Positions 7,093-15,421 of a DNA stretch of 42,464 nt are shown here, piece after piece. The DNA is from JBBSTY01 sp038235385 (GTDB lineage: Bacteria > Actinomycetota > Acidimicrobiia > Acidimicrobiales > Acidimicrobilacustridaceae). The notes under the pieces are model-generated. The model searched no databases. It saw only the letters and a program-made list of their open reading frames with translations, and was not told the origin of the DNA. Positions within the stretch are counted from its first letter, which is position 1. Every line of letters starts with the position of its first letter. The DNA is taken from positions 1-42,464 of the forward strand of contig JBBSTY010000013.1 in NCBI GenBank assembly GCA_038235385.1, read 5' to 3'. Position numbers and translations under genes: made by a program.

Positions 7093-8285
7093 GCCGCTAC
7101 CTGATCGTCTCGGCGGATGGCCACGCCGGCCCGCCCGCCGACGTCTACCGCGAGTACCTCGACGAGGCGTTCACGGTGCGCTTCGACGAGCACCAGGCCA
7201 GCCTGGCCACGACGGGGATGGTGCCCCAGAGCTTCGTCGAGGAGTGGGACGAGGAGACCGGGGACCACGAGATGCTCGCCGCCTACGACTCCGACGCCCG
7301 CCTCGCCGTGCTCGACCAGGAGGGAGTGGCGGCCGAGGTCCTGTTCCCCGATGCCGACGTGCTGGGCACCGGCCGGCTATCGGCGTCACCGTTCGGATCC
7401 GGCCTCGGGTCCGGCGTCGACGCCGAACCCGACGCGCTCGTCGCCGGGGCCCGGGCCCACAACCGGTGGCTCGCCGACTTCTGCGCCCTCGCGCCCGAGC
7501 GGCGCATCGGCGTGGCCGTGCTGCCGATCACCGCGGGGATCGACGAAGCCCTGGCCGAGATCACCGCGGTTGCCGAGCTCGGCCTCGCCGGTGTCATGAT
7601 CCCGACGCGCTGGTTCGATCAGCCCGCGTACATGGAACCGGTCTACGAGCCGATCTGGGCGGCCCTCGCCGACCACGAGCTCGTGCTGCACACCCACTCG
7701 GGTGCCGGTCCGGCCGACTACGGGTTGGGCCCGGGCATCGTGGGCATCTACGCCAACGAGGCGTGGTGGTGGGCGGCCCGGCCGTTCTGGGTGCTCCTGC
7801 TGTCGGGGGTGTTCGAGCGCCACCCCGGGCTCAAGTACGTGATCGCCGAGAACGGTGCGTGGTGGGTGCCGGATCTCGTCGCCCGCATGGACGAGAAGTG
7901 GGTCGGCGGCCACAACACCCGCAAGTTCGGCGACGCCTTCAAGGCGGACCTCGGGCGCAAGCCGAGCGAGTTCGTCGACGAGAGCTGCTTCTTCGCCGCG
8001 TCCACCCCCGGTGTCGACGAGATCGACCGACGCCACGCCATCGGGATCGGCAACCTGCTCTGGGGCAACGACCTCCCGCACCCCGAAGGGACCTATCCGC
8101 ACACCCGGTACTGGATCAACGAACGCTTCCGGGACGTCCCCGAACACGAAGCACGCGCCATCCTCGGCGCCACCGCCGCCGACCTGTACCGGCTCGACCT
8201 CGGCGCGCTGGCGACGACCGTCGACCGCATCGGACCCACCGCCGACGACGTGCACGGCCCCAACCCGGAGCCGGCGCCGTCCTGA
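7089..8285 (+). CDS. Amidohydrolase-2 family metal-dependent hydrolase/decarboxylase
   Basis: This 398-residue TIM-barrel enzyme belongs to the amidohydrolase_2 family, whose members include aminocarboxymuconate-semialdehyde decarboxylase and other C-C bond hydrolases or decarboxylases. Seen: the strand-1 SADGHAGP (Asp/His ligands), the strand-5 HTHSGAG (His), and the C-terminal GNDLPHPEGTYP (Asp). A tryptophan-rich block (EAWWWAARPFW) sits in the middle and could line a large hydrophobic substrate pocket. The start ATG 7089 overlaps the VOC stop and has GGGGAGGAG upstream. In context it probably cleaves or decarboxylates the ring-opened product of the Rieske pathway. Confidence 0.88.
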   Translation: MSRYLIVSADGHAGPPADVYREYLDEAFTVRFDEHQASLATTGMVPQSFVEEWDEETGDHEMLAAYDSDARLAVLDQEGVAAEVLFPDADVLGTGRLSASPFGSGLGSGVDAEPDALVAGARAHNRWLADFCALAPERRIGVAVLPITAGIDEALAEITAVAELGLAGVMIPTRWFDQPAYMEPVYEPIWAALADHELVLHTHSGAGPADYGLGPGIVGIYANEAWWWAARPFWVLLLSGVFERHPGLKYVIAENGAWWVPDLVARMDEKWVGGHNTRKFGDAFKADLGRKPSEFVDESCFFAASTPGVDEIDRRHAIGIGNLLWGNDLPHPEGTYPHTRYWINERFRDVPEHEARAILGATAADLYRLDLGALATTVDRIGPTADDVHGPNPEPAPS

Positions 8286-8312
8286 CCCGGAACCCGCGGA
8301 CGTCGGCTCGCC

Positions 8313-8325
8313 TACCGTGAGCGAC
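8313..8325 (+). promoter_or_regulatory. -10 box for leaderless transcription of the TetR gene
   Basis: TACCGT (8313-8318), seven spacer bases and ATG at 8326 fit the actinobacterial leaderless pattern. No Shine-Dalgarno sequence precedes the ATG. The GTG at 8317 overlaps the box, so ATG 8326 is preferred. Confidence 0.55.
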
Positions 8326-9024
8326 ATGACGAGCGTGGCCCCACAACCCGACCCGCCGCGGCGGGTCGGGCGGCCGGCGCGGATCGACCTCGACGACATC
8401 GCCCGTGCGGTCATCGAGGTCGGGTTCGACGAGGCCACCATGCGGCGGGTGGCCGGGCACATGGGCGTCAGCGTGCCCGGGCTCTACTACTACGTGCGGG
8501 GCCGCGACGACCTCCTGCGGCTGGCCGCCGACTACTCCCTGGCCCGCACGCCGCTGCCGGTGGACGAGGGCCAGCACTGGGCGCAGTGGCTGCGGGAGTG
8601 GGCCCGATACACCCGCAACGCCATGGCCGAGCCCCAGCTCATGGAGCACTACATCTCGGGTGAGATCGACAGCCAGCGCATGTTCGACGTGATCGGCGGC
8701 GCCCTCGATCTGCTGCTCCGTGAGGGGTTCGACGCAGCCTCGGCGTTCGCCGCCTGGGACGCGGTGTCGAGCGTCGGGCTCGGATCCGCGGTCACCGACC
8801 TGCGCGAGCGGGAGGCGACCGAGGCGGGCCGATCGTGGCGGGACCAGCTCCACGAGCGTCTCGCCGAGGGCAACCACGACCAGTCGACCCTTCGCGAGCT
8901 GCTCGACGTGCGCATCGCCACCGATCCCGGGGACGCGTTCGAGGAGCGACTCACGACGATGGTGGTGGGACTGGCCAGCCGCCTCGGTCGGCCCATCGAC
9001 GACGACGTCCTGGGTCGGTCGTGA
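8326..9024 (+). CDS. TetR-family transcriptional regulator
   Basis: This 232-residue regulator has an N-terminal helix-turn-helix (about 38-67, with MRRVAGHMGVSVPGLYYYV) preceded by RRVGRPARIDLDDIARAV. The C-terminal part is a helical ligand/dimer domain. It is transcribed in the same direction as the EthD-VOC-amidohydrolase operon, 40 bases downstream, but has its own probable leaderless promoter. By position it most likely represses the divergent promoter at 6319-6403 and responds to a pathway compound. That is inference from neighbourhood only. Confidence 0.88.
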   Translation: MTSVAPQPDPPRRVGRPARIDLDDIARAVIEVGFDEATMRRVAGHMGVSVPGLYYYVRGRDDLLRLAADYSLARTPLPVDEGQHWAQWLREWARYTRNAMAEPQLMEHYISGEIDSQRMFDVIGGALDLLLREGFDAASAFAAWDAVSSVGLGSAVTDLREREATEAGRSWRDQLHERLAEGNHDQSTLRELLDVRIATDPGDAFEERLTTMVVGLASRLGRPIDDDVLGRS

Positions 9025-9063
9025 CCACGCCGGAGCCGGGCATCCCCTCGGACGGGAACGGGT

Positions 9064-9101
9064 AGGAGGAAGCGATGCACCGAGGCGACGCCCGACCGTG
9101 A
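9064..9101 (+). CDS. Eight-codon leader peptide coupled to the flavoenzyme gene
   Basis: AGGAGG at 9064-9069, a perfect ribosome site, is followed five bases later by ATG (9075), which starts the peptide MHRGDARP and stops at TGA 9099-9101. This TGA overlaps the GTG start (9098-9100) of the next gene as GTGA. The strong ribosome site lies 28 bases from that GTG, too far to serve it directly, so the peptide could deliver ribosomes by stop-restart. Coordinates include the ribosome site; the coding part is 9075-9101. Confidence 0.5.
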
Positions 9102-10750
9102 CCACCGACTGCGACGCCATCGTCATCGGAGCGGGCCACAACGGACTCGTGGCCGCGAACGTGCTCGCCGACGCCGGGTGGGATGTGGTGGTGCTCGAGG
9201 CGTCGACCGTCGCGGGAGGCGCCGTTCGCTCCGACTCGACGGTCACGGCTCCCGGGTTCGTCACCGACCTGTTCTCGTCGTTCTACCCGATGACCGCCGC
9301 CTCGCCGGTCATGGCTGGGCTCGATCTCGGCCGTCATGGCCTGCGGTGGTCCCATGCGCCCGCCGTGCTCGCCCATCCCCGTCCTCATGGCCCCGCCGCC
9401 CGGTTGGAGCGCGACGCGTCGCGCAACGCCGCCCGGATCGAGCTCGACCATCCCGGCGACGGCGAGGGCTGGCGCGTGCTCGCCGACGACTGGGAGCGCT
9501 ACGGCACCGAGCTCCTCGGCGCCCTGATGGCGCCGTTCCCCCCCGTCCGTGCGGCCCTACGCCTCGGCGTGTCCGCTCGGCTCGACCTCTGGGACCTGGT
9601 GCGGCGACTCGTCCTCCCGGTGCGCACCATGGCATCGGAGCTCTTCGGCGGTGAGATGGCCCCCTTGCTCCTCGCCGGCAACGCCCTCCACGCCGACGTC
9701 ACCCCCGAGTCGGCGCCGAGCGGGCTCCTCGGCTGGATGCTCGTCGGGCTCGGCCAGACGGTGGGGTTCCCGGTGCCGGTCGGCGGATCGAGCGCCATCA
9801 CCGACGCGCTGCTCGGGCGGTTGGCCGAGGCGGGAGGCGCCGTCCGGCTCGGCGAGCCCGTGAGCCGCATCACGGTGCGCGACGGGCGAGCGGTCGGCGC
9901 GGAGACGGCGTCGGGCAGCTACACGGCACGCCACGGCGTGCTGGCGGCGTGCGACGCCCACCTGCTCTACACCCAGCTCATCGACGAGGACGACCTGCCG
10001 GCCTCGTTCGTCGCGCGGCTGCGCACGTTCCACCGGGCCAGCTCCACGGTGAAGATCAACTACGCCCTGCGCTCGCCGATCCCGTGGTCGGACCCCGACG
10101 TCGCCGGCGCCGGAACCGTCCACGTGGCCGACAGCGTCGACGAGCTCACGATGACCGCGGCGCAGCTCACCAACGACCTGATCCCGACCGACCCCTTCCT
10201 GCTGATCGGCCAGACCACCACCGCCGATCCCACCCGCTCCCCCGCCGGCACCGAGTCGCTGTGGATCTACACCCACGTGCCCCAGGACGCCCGGGGCGAT
10301 GCGGCGGGCGCGATCGACGTGTCCGGCCGGATCCGCGGCGACGCGCTCGACGCGGTGGTGGCCCGCATGGAGGCCCGCGTCGAGCGCTACGCGCCCGGCT
10401 TCGCCGACACAATCATCGCCCGTCACGTGCAGGGCCCCGACGACCTCGAACGGGCGAACCCGAGCCTCGTCGGTGGGGACATCAGCGGCGGCACCGCCCA
10501 GCTGCACCAACAGCTCGTCTTCCGTCCGGTGCCGGGTCTCGCCCGCGCCGAGACACCGATCACCGGGCTGTACCTCGCGTCGTCCTCGGCGCATCCGGGC
10601 GGGAGCGTGCACGGCGCCTGCGGGGCCAACGCCGCGCGAGCCGCCCTCGTCGGGCGCCGGGTGGCCGTCGCGCGCCGGGGCGCCCTTGCCGCAGTCGGGT
10701 TGGCCGGGTTGGCCGGCACGGCCGGCGTCGTCGCCGCCCGACGACGCTGA
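9098..10750 (+). CDS. Phytoene-desaturase-like NAD(P)/FAD-dependent oxidoreductase
   Basis: This 550-residue protein has an N-terminal dinucleotide-binding fold (IVIGAGHNGLVAANVLADAG with GxGxxG, ending in VVLEA). It also has the C-terminal FAD-contact block LYLASSSAHPGGSVHGACG typical of the CrtI/phytoene-desaturase-related family. Such enzymes oxidise or isomerise lipophilic substrates. No carotenoid genes (CrtB, CrtE) are near, so a carotenoid role is not supported. The last 25 residues (ALAAVGLAGLAGTAGVVAARRR) form a short hydrophobic helix with a basic end, a possible tail anchor. The start is GTG 9098; no in-frame ATG lies before the cofactor motif. Confidence 0.85.
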   Translation: MTTDCDAIVIGAGHNGLVAANVLADAGWDVVVLEASTVAGGAVRSDSTVTAPGFVTDLFSSFYPMTAASPVMAGLDLGRHGLRWSHAPAVLAHPRPHGPAARLERDASRNAARIELDHPGDGEGWRVLADDWERYGTELLGALMAPFPPVRAALRLGVSARLDLWDLVRRLVLPVRTMASELFGGEMAPLLLAGNALHADVTPESAPSGLLGWMLVGLGQTVGFPVPVGGSSAITDALLGRLAEAGGAVRLGEPVSRITVRDGRAVGAETASGSYTARHGVLAACDAHLLYTQLIDEDDLPASFVARLRTFHRASSTVKINYALRSPIPWSDPDVAGAGTVHVADSVDELTMTAAQLTNDLIPTDPFLLIGQTTTADPTRSPAGTESLWIYTHVPQDARGDAAGAIDVSGRIRGDALDAVVARMEARVERYAPGFADTIIARHVQGPDDLERANPSLVGGDISGGTAQLHQQLVFRPVPGLARAETPITGLYLASSSAHPGGSVHGACGANAARAALVGRRVAVARRGALAAVGLAGLAGTAGVVAARRR

Positions 10751-10843
10751 CAGCAGAACCCGCCTTCACGGCCACAGGTGGACACAGAGCACGGAAATGC
10801 CCATCTCGCTGCTACCAGGTATCGCAGATGCCACCTCTATGAC

Positions 10844-10856
10844 TAGGTTGTCGGGG
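10844..10856 (+). promoter_or_regulatory. -10 box for leaderless modA transcription
   Basis: TAGGTT (10844-10849) followed by seven bases and ATG 10857 fits leaderless transcription. There is no ribosome site. A second in-frame ATG at 10839 overlaps a four-codon frame (ATG 10828 to TGA 10842), which I take as chance. Confidence 0.5.
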
Positions 10857-11687
10857 ATGTGGCCTCCCGCTCCCCCAACCGAGCCCAGGTCCCGGTCCGT
10901 CGCCGTGCTCATCGCCGTGCTCGGCACGATCGTCCTGCTCGCCGTCGGGTGCAGCTCGTCGAGCGAACCGACGGCGGCCCGGACCGACGGTACCTCGGCC
11001 GCTCGGGGCACCTCCGCAACGATCACCGTCGCGGCGGCGGCGTCGCTCACGGGGCCGTTCACCACCATCGGGGACGACTTCATGGCCGCCCACCCGGGCG
11101 CCACGGTGATCTTCACCTTCGACTCGTCGGGCACGCTCTCGAAGCAGCTCATCGACGGTGCGCCCGCTGACGTCTTCGCCTCGGCGGATCCGACGAACAT
11201 GACCAAGCTGACCGACCTCGACCTCATCGAGGGCGAGCCCGAGGTCTTCGCCCGGAACCAGCTGGCGATCGTCGTCAAGGCGGGCAACCCCACCGGGATC
11301 ACGTCGCTCGCCGATCTGGCCCAGGGCGGCACCATCGCGCTCTGCGGCACCGAGGTGCCCTGCGGCGCCTACGCCGAGCGGATCCTCGCCCGGGCCGGCG
11401 TCGCCATCGCGCCGGATCGCATCACCCGCGGGCAGAACGTCAAGGCCACCCTGGCGGCCGTGTCCGAGGGGGACGCCGACGCCGGGATCGTCTACCTCAC
11501 CGACATCGCCGGCGACGCCGTCGAAGCCGTCACCATCCCCACCGCCGACAACGAGATCGCCACCTACCCGATCGGCATCCTCGCCGGGACCGCCGACCGC
11601 GCCACCACCGAGGCGTTCATGGCCTACGTACTGAGCGACGCCGGCCAGGCCGTGCTCGGGGCGGCCGGGTTCCTGCCGGCGAGCTGA
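10857..11687 (+). CDS. modA: Molybdate ABC transporter, substrate-binding lipoprotein
   Basis: This 276-residue protein captures molybdate (or tungstate) outside the membrane. Seen: a signal peptide with lipobox (about 14-35, LLAVGC), a Ser-rich linker, then the ModA core starting ITVAAAASLTGPF and containing DSSGTLSKQLIDGAPADVFASAD, the oxyanion-binding region, and the hinge GNPTGITSLADL. The C-terminal half has YLTDIAGDAVE and the closing helix. The start follows a leaderless -10. It is the first gene of a tight operon: modB begins one base after its stop. A molybdoenzyme gene is not in this window. Confidence 0.93.
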   Translation: MWPPAPPTEPRSRSVAVLIAVLGTIVLLAVGCSSSSEPTAARTDGTSAARGTSATITVAAAASLTGPFTTIGDDFMAAHPGATVIFTFDSSGTLSKQLIDGAPADVFASADPTNMTKLTDLDLIEGEPEVFARNQLAIVVKAGNPTGITSLADLAQGGTIALCGTEVPCGAYAERILARAGVAIAPDRITRGQNVKATLAAVSEGDADAGIVYLTDIAGDAVEAVTIPTADNEIATYPIGILAGTADRATTEAFMAYVLSDAGQAVLGAAGFLPAS

Positions 11688-11688
11688 C

Positions 11689-12513
11689 ATGGACCGACGG
11701 CGGCGACCCCCCATCCTCGTGGTGGGCGTCGCCGCGATCGCCGTCGCGTTCTTCGCGCTGCCGCTCATCGGGCTCATCCGCCGCGCGTCCTGGTCGACCC
11801 TCGCCGCCGATCTCACGACGCCCGACGCGCTCGCCGCGCTCCGGCTCTCGCTGCTCTGCTCGCTCGGGGCCACCGCCCTCTCGGTCGTGCTCGGTCTGCC
11901 GCTCGCCTGGACGTTGGCCCGTGTGCCCTTTCGCGGCAAGGGGCTGGTGCGCGCCCTCGTCCTGCTCCCGCTCGTGCTCCCTCCCGTGGTCGGCGGCGTC
12001 GCCCTCCTCGCCGCGTTCAGCCGACGCGGCATCGTCGGTGGTCCGCTGCACGAGGTGACCGCCGACGGCGCGCTGCTCGGGTGGCTGCCGGGCGGACCGA
12101 TCCAACTCACCTTCACCACGGCGGGCGCCATGCTCGCCGAGACCTTCGTCGCCCTCCCGTTCTTCGTCATCACCGTCGAGGGGGCCCTGCGGTCGATGGA
12201 CGCCCGCTACGAGGACGTCGCGGCCACACTCGGCGCCAACCGCTGGATCACGTTCCGGCGGGTGACCGTCCCCCTCGTCGCCCCGTCGCTCGTCGCCGGA
12301 GCGGTGCTGGCGTGGGCCCGGGCCCTCGGCGAGTTCGGTGCCACCATCACCTTCGCCGGCAACATCTCCGGCCGCACCCAGACCCTGCCCCTCGCGGTCT
12401 ACCTCCTCCTCGACTCGCGTCCCGACGTCGCCGTCGCGCTGAGCCTCGTCCTCCTGGCGGTGTCGCTCCTCGTGATCGTCCTGCTCCGCGACCGATGGTT
12501 GGATCGCTCGTGA
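11689..12513 (+). CDS. modB: Molybdate ABC transporter permease
   Basis: This 274-residue membrane protein has about five to six hydrophobic spans (among them 8-28, 58-80, 87-110, 140-165, 200-225 and 240-265). The cytoplasmic EAA loop is clear: EDVAATLGANRWITFRRVTV, which docks on ModC. LPLVLPPVVGGVALL is the typical ModB/CysT-type segment. The gene starts directly after modA and overlaps modC by four bases. Together they form the inner-membrane channel for molybdate uptake. Confidence 0.93.
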   Translation: MDRRRRPPILVVGVAAIAVAFFALPLIGLIRRASWSTLAADLTTPDALAALRLSLLCSLGATALSVVLGLPLAWTLARVPFRGKGLVRALVLLPLVLPPVVGGVALLAAFSRRGIVGGPLHEVTADGALLGWLPGGPIQLTFTTAGAMLAETFVALPFFVITVEGALRSMDARYEDVAATLGANRWITFRRVTVPLVAPSLVAGAVLAWARALGEFGATITFAGNISGRTQTLPLAVYLLLDSRPDVAVALSLVLLAVSLLVIVLLRDRWLDRS

Positions 12514-13568
12514 CCCTCGACGCCCACCTCCTCGTCACGGTCGGCGACTTCGATCTCGACGTCGCCCTCCGCGTCGAGCCGGGTGAGGTGGTCGCCGTGC
12601 TCGGCCCGAACGGGTCGGGCAAGACCACGACCCTGCGGCTCCTGGCCGGGCTCCTCGCGCTCGACGCCGGCCACATCACCATCGCCGGGACCACCGTCGA
12701 CGACCCCGACCGGCGGACCTTCGTGGTGCCCGAGCACCGATCGGTGTCGGTCGTCTTCCAGGACTACATGCTCTTCCCCCACCTCTCGGCACTCGAGAAC
12801 GTCGCCTTCGGGCGCCGATCCCGCGGCACCCCGGCGGGGGCCGCCCGCGCCGACGCGGCCACCTGGCTCGCCCGCTTCGGGCTGGGCGAGCTCGCCCGAC
12901 GCCGTCCCCGAGAGCTCTCGGGCGGTCAGGCCCAGCGGGTGGCGCTGGCCCGGGCCCTCGCTCCGTCCCCTCGCCTCCTGCTGCTCGACGAACCGCTCGC
13001 CGCGCTCGACGCAGGCACCCGCCTCGATGTGCGCCGCGACCTGCGCCGCCACCTCGACGACTTCGATGGTGCGACGGTGCTCGTCACCCACGATCCGCTC
13101 GACGCCATCGCCCTCGCCTCCCGGATCGTGATCCTCGAAGCGGGCCGGGTGAGCCAGACCGGCGACATCCGGTCGATCACCGAGCACCCGACCTCGCGCT
13201 ACGTCGCCGACCTCATCGGCCTCAACCTCCTCCACGGGGTGGGGCACGAGACCACCGTCATCCTCGACGGCACCCAGGCCGCCGTCGTCGCGGTCGCCGA
13301 ACCCACCGAGGGACCGGTCCACGTGCTCGTCCACCCCAGCGCGGTCGCCCTCCACATCGCCCGGCCCGACGGGAGCCCCCGGAACCAGTGGCCGGGTCGG
13401 ATCGTGGGCTTCGACCTCCTCGGTGACCGCGTGCGCGTCCGCGTCGACGGGTCCGTGCCGCTCGTCGCGGAGATCACCCCCGCTGCGGTCGCCGCCCTCG
13501 GCCTGCACGAGGGCCAGGAGGTCTGGACCGCCGTGAAGGCGACCGAGATCGAGACCTACCCGTCCTGA
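12510..13568 (+). CDS. modC: Molybdate ABC transporter ATP-binding protein
   Basis: This 352-residue ATPase has Walker A GPNGSGKT (32-39), the signature LSGGQAQRVALARAL, Walker B LLLLDEPLAALD and the switch His (VLVTHDPLDA). The C-terminal 120 residues look like the TOBE/MOP-type regulatory domain that binds molybdate in ModC (start QAAVVAVAEPTEG, end EIETYPS). The start is GTG 12510, overlapping the modB stop (GTGA) with GGTTGGA upstream; an in-frame ATG at 12495 has no ribosome site. It is the last gene of modABC. Confidence 0.92.
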   Translation: MTLDAHLLVTVGDFDLDVALRVEPGEVVAVLGPNGSGKTTTLRLLAGLLALDAGHITIAGTTVDDPDRRTFVVPEHRSVSVVFQDYMLFPHLSALENVAFGRRSRGTPAGAARADAATWLARFGLGELARRRPRELSGGQAQRVALARALAPSPRLLLLDEPLAALDAGTRLDVRRDLRRHLDDFDGATVLVTHDPLDAIALASRIVILEAGRVSQTGDIRSITEHPTSRYVADLIGLNLLHGVGHETTVILDGTQAAVVAVAEPTEGPVHVLVHPSAVALHIARPDGSPRNQWPGRIVGFDLLGDRVRVRVDGSVPLVAEITPAAVAALGLHEGQEVWTAVKATEIETYPS

Positions 13569-13634
13569 CGACGGTCGTTCAACCAGCGATCGAATGAACA
13601 CACGAACCCAGCGTTGTGAGCGCATCGCGACGCC

Positions 13635-14279
13635 TCAGCGGTGAGCAGTCGGCTTGAGGGCGACCTGCATCATGTCGATCAGCCAGTTCTCGGCATGCTC
13701 GGATGACCAACTGCGGTCGGTGACCAGGTGGGTCACGACCTCGGGGCTGAGGAGGGTCCAGACCGCATCGACCACATCGGCCGAGGGTTCGTGACCGAGG
13801 ATCAACGCCACGCCCGCGGCGGCGAGCTCATGGCGGTCCTGGTCGTACCGGTCCAGGCGGGCCCGTGCGGTCTCGTCGCTCGCCGCCGCCTCTCGAAGGG
13901 TGTCGAGGATCGGCACCGAACGCTCGTAGGCGTCGATCGCGTAGCGGACCGCGGTTCGCACGCGCTGTGATCGTCGACCCTCGCCCACCCGGGCGAAGTC
14001 GGGCCGCTCGATCATCCGCGCGTCGCCGTCGTCACCGACGATGGCAACCTCGACGACGTCCATGAGCAGCGCCGACTTGGTGCCGAAGGTGACGTGGATG
14101 GTGTCGACCGAGACGCCCGCCTCGGCCGCGATCATGGGCAGGGTCGTTGCCGTCCAGCCATGCTCCCAGAAGAGCCAGAGCGCGGCGGCGATGATCGAAC
14201 GTCGTGTCTCTGCCGCCTGCCTGGCCCGAAGCGGGGAGTGGTAGTTCGACGATGGCTTGCGTGCTCGAGGAGGACCCAT
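13635..14279 (-). CDS. TetR-family transcriptional regulator
   Basis: This 214-residue regulator has an N-terminal helix-turn-helix region: AAETRRSIIAAALWLFWEHG, then TTLPMIAAEAGVSVDTIHVTF with KSALLMDVVE. The rest is helical and presumably binds a ligand. The ATG at 14279 is chosen over GTG 14285. TAGCCT (14294-14289, minus strand) nine bases upstream could be a -10 that leaves almost no leader. It converges on modC and is divergent from a pseudogene, so its target is not indicated by the neighbourhood. Confidence 0.87.
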   Translation of the reverse strand: MGPPRARKPSSNYHSPLRARQAAETRRSIIAAALWLFWEHGWTATTLPMIAAEAGVSVDTIHVTFGTKSALLMDVVEVAIVGDDGDARMIERPDFARVGEGRRSQRVRTAVRYAIDAYERSVPILDTLREAAASDETARARLDRYDQDRHELAAAGVALILGHEPSADVVDAVWTLLSPEVVTHLVTDRSWSSEHAENWLIDMMQVALKPTAHR

Positions 14280-14369
14280 CGACACGCCAGGCTAGCGAGT
14301 GCAGCGGCGCAAGACGTATTCGTTCGGGTGTTGATTGATCGAACTGATCAGGTCTGCTGGGGGGGGTCG

Positions 14370-14932
14370 GTGAGCCAGCCGGTCTCGAGCGATCTGCCCG
14401 TGCTCCTGATGGCCGGCACGTTCGACGCCATCACCCAGCCCTTCCTGGCCGACGACGCGGCCACGGCGCTCACCGACGCCCGGGTCGTCCGGTTCCTCGG
14501 CGTCGGGTTCTCGCTGCTCTACCAGGTCATGGCCAACGTGCCACGCGGCGCGTTGTGGGGCGTCCCCGACGGGGAGCCCGATGAGATCGCCAGCATGTCG
14601 CACTACAGCAGCGTCGCGAAGTTGCAGTCGCTCGACGCCGACCGCCGTGCCCAGATCCGCGTCGTGATGGGTCACGTCCCGGTCGACCAGACGACGCTCG
14701 ACAACGCCCGGCGCAACCTCGAGCGCGTCGACGTGCTCGAGGTCTGCACGAGGAGTTCGACCAGTTCCTCGACCGACTCGGCCATCGGATGGGTTGGACG
14801 ATCGACCACGGCATCCACGTCAACACCGGCGCCAAGGTCGACATCTCGACGTCGTTCCGGCGCCGCATCGAGGACGGCAACGCCTTCGACCTCGAGCTCT
14901 ACGATCACGCCCGGTCCGTCGCGACGCGCTGA
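14370..14932 (+). pseudogene. Chimeric remnant: alpha/beta-hydrolase end fused to a broken sulfotransferase
   Basis: Three pieces are visible in sequence. First, PVLLMAGTFDAITQPFLADD resembles the C-terminal strand-acid region of alpha/beta hydrolases (about 14400-14490). Second, from about 14515 the same frame reads GALWGVPDGEP, SHYSSVAKLQSLDA and IRVVMGHVPV, which resemble the early part of family-2 sulfotransferases. It then jumps to DNARRNLERVDVL, which belongs near their end, so the middle is missing. Third, a one-base frameshift at about 14735-14748 moves the tail EEFDQFLDRLGHRMGW to another frame that runs to TGA at 14932. No functional product is expected. Family matches are from memory. 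Confidence 0.6.
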
Positions 14933-14942
14933 CCGGCACGTG

Positions 14943-15374
14943 TCAGCTGCCGGGGGGTTCGAGCGTCCGTCCGGAAGCCACCCAGGCGTCGAAGCCGCCG
15001 TCGAGCTCGACGATGTCGACGTAGCCCATCGCCGCGAGATCCTCGACCGCGTCCGCCGACATGTTTCCCGATCGGCAGTAGACCGCCAGCGGCGTGGTCT
15101 TGTCGCTCGGGAGCAGCGTCGACGACGAGATCGTGTCGAACGCGATGGTCAGGTCGGTTCCGTCGAGGTGGCCTTCGTCGGGCACGTGGACGTTGATGGT
15201 GACCACGTTCGGTTCCGCCATCCGGGCGGCGAAGGCGTCGGGACCGACCAGCGACGCGGGGTTCGCCTGGTTGGTCACCTCGGCGCGATCAGGCTCCGCG
15301 CCCGGAGAGCAGGCCGCGCCGAGCACGACCACCGCTGCCAGCGAAACGATCAACCGTCCGAGGTTCCTCACCAT
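14943..15374 (-). CDS. Rhodanese-like domain lipoprotein
   Basis: This 143-residue exported protein has a signal peptide (IVSLAAVVVLGAAC, with a lipobox-like LGAAC) and a rhodanese domain (about 40-140). The active-site loop YCRSGNMSADA keeps the cysteine that carries a persulfide. The closing DGGFDAWVASGRTLE is standard. Rhodanese lipoproteins act outside the membrane in sulfur transfer or redox control. TACCGT (on the minus strand, ending four bases before ATG 15374 and seven before GTG 15371) is a probable -10, so GTG 15371 is an equally likely leaderless start. The MarR gene lies 47 bases upstream on the same strand. Confidence 0.87.
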   Translation of the reverse strand: MVRNLGRLIVSLAAVVVLGAACSPGAEPDRAEVTNQANPASLVGPDAFAARMAEPNVVTINVHVPDEGHLDGTDLTIAFDTISSSTLLPSDKTTPLAVYCRSGNMSADAVEDLAAMGYVDIVELDGGFDAWVASGRTLEPPGS

Positions 15375-15421
15375 CTCCACGGTAGCGACGCCAGCGCGGC
15401 GGTGACCGGTCGGAGACGAGC

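Noticed and set aside
10828..10842. Four-codon frame (MPPL) overlapping an upstream ATG of modA
   Set aside because: TAGGTT at 10844 would start the transcript after it, so it is probably not on the mRNA.
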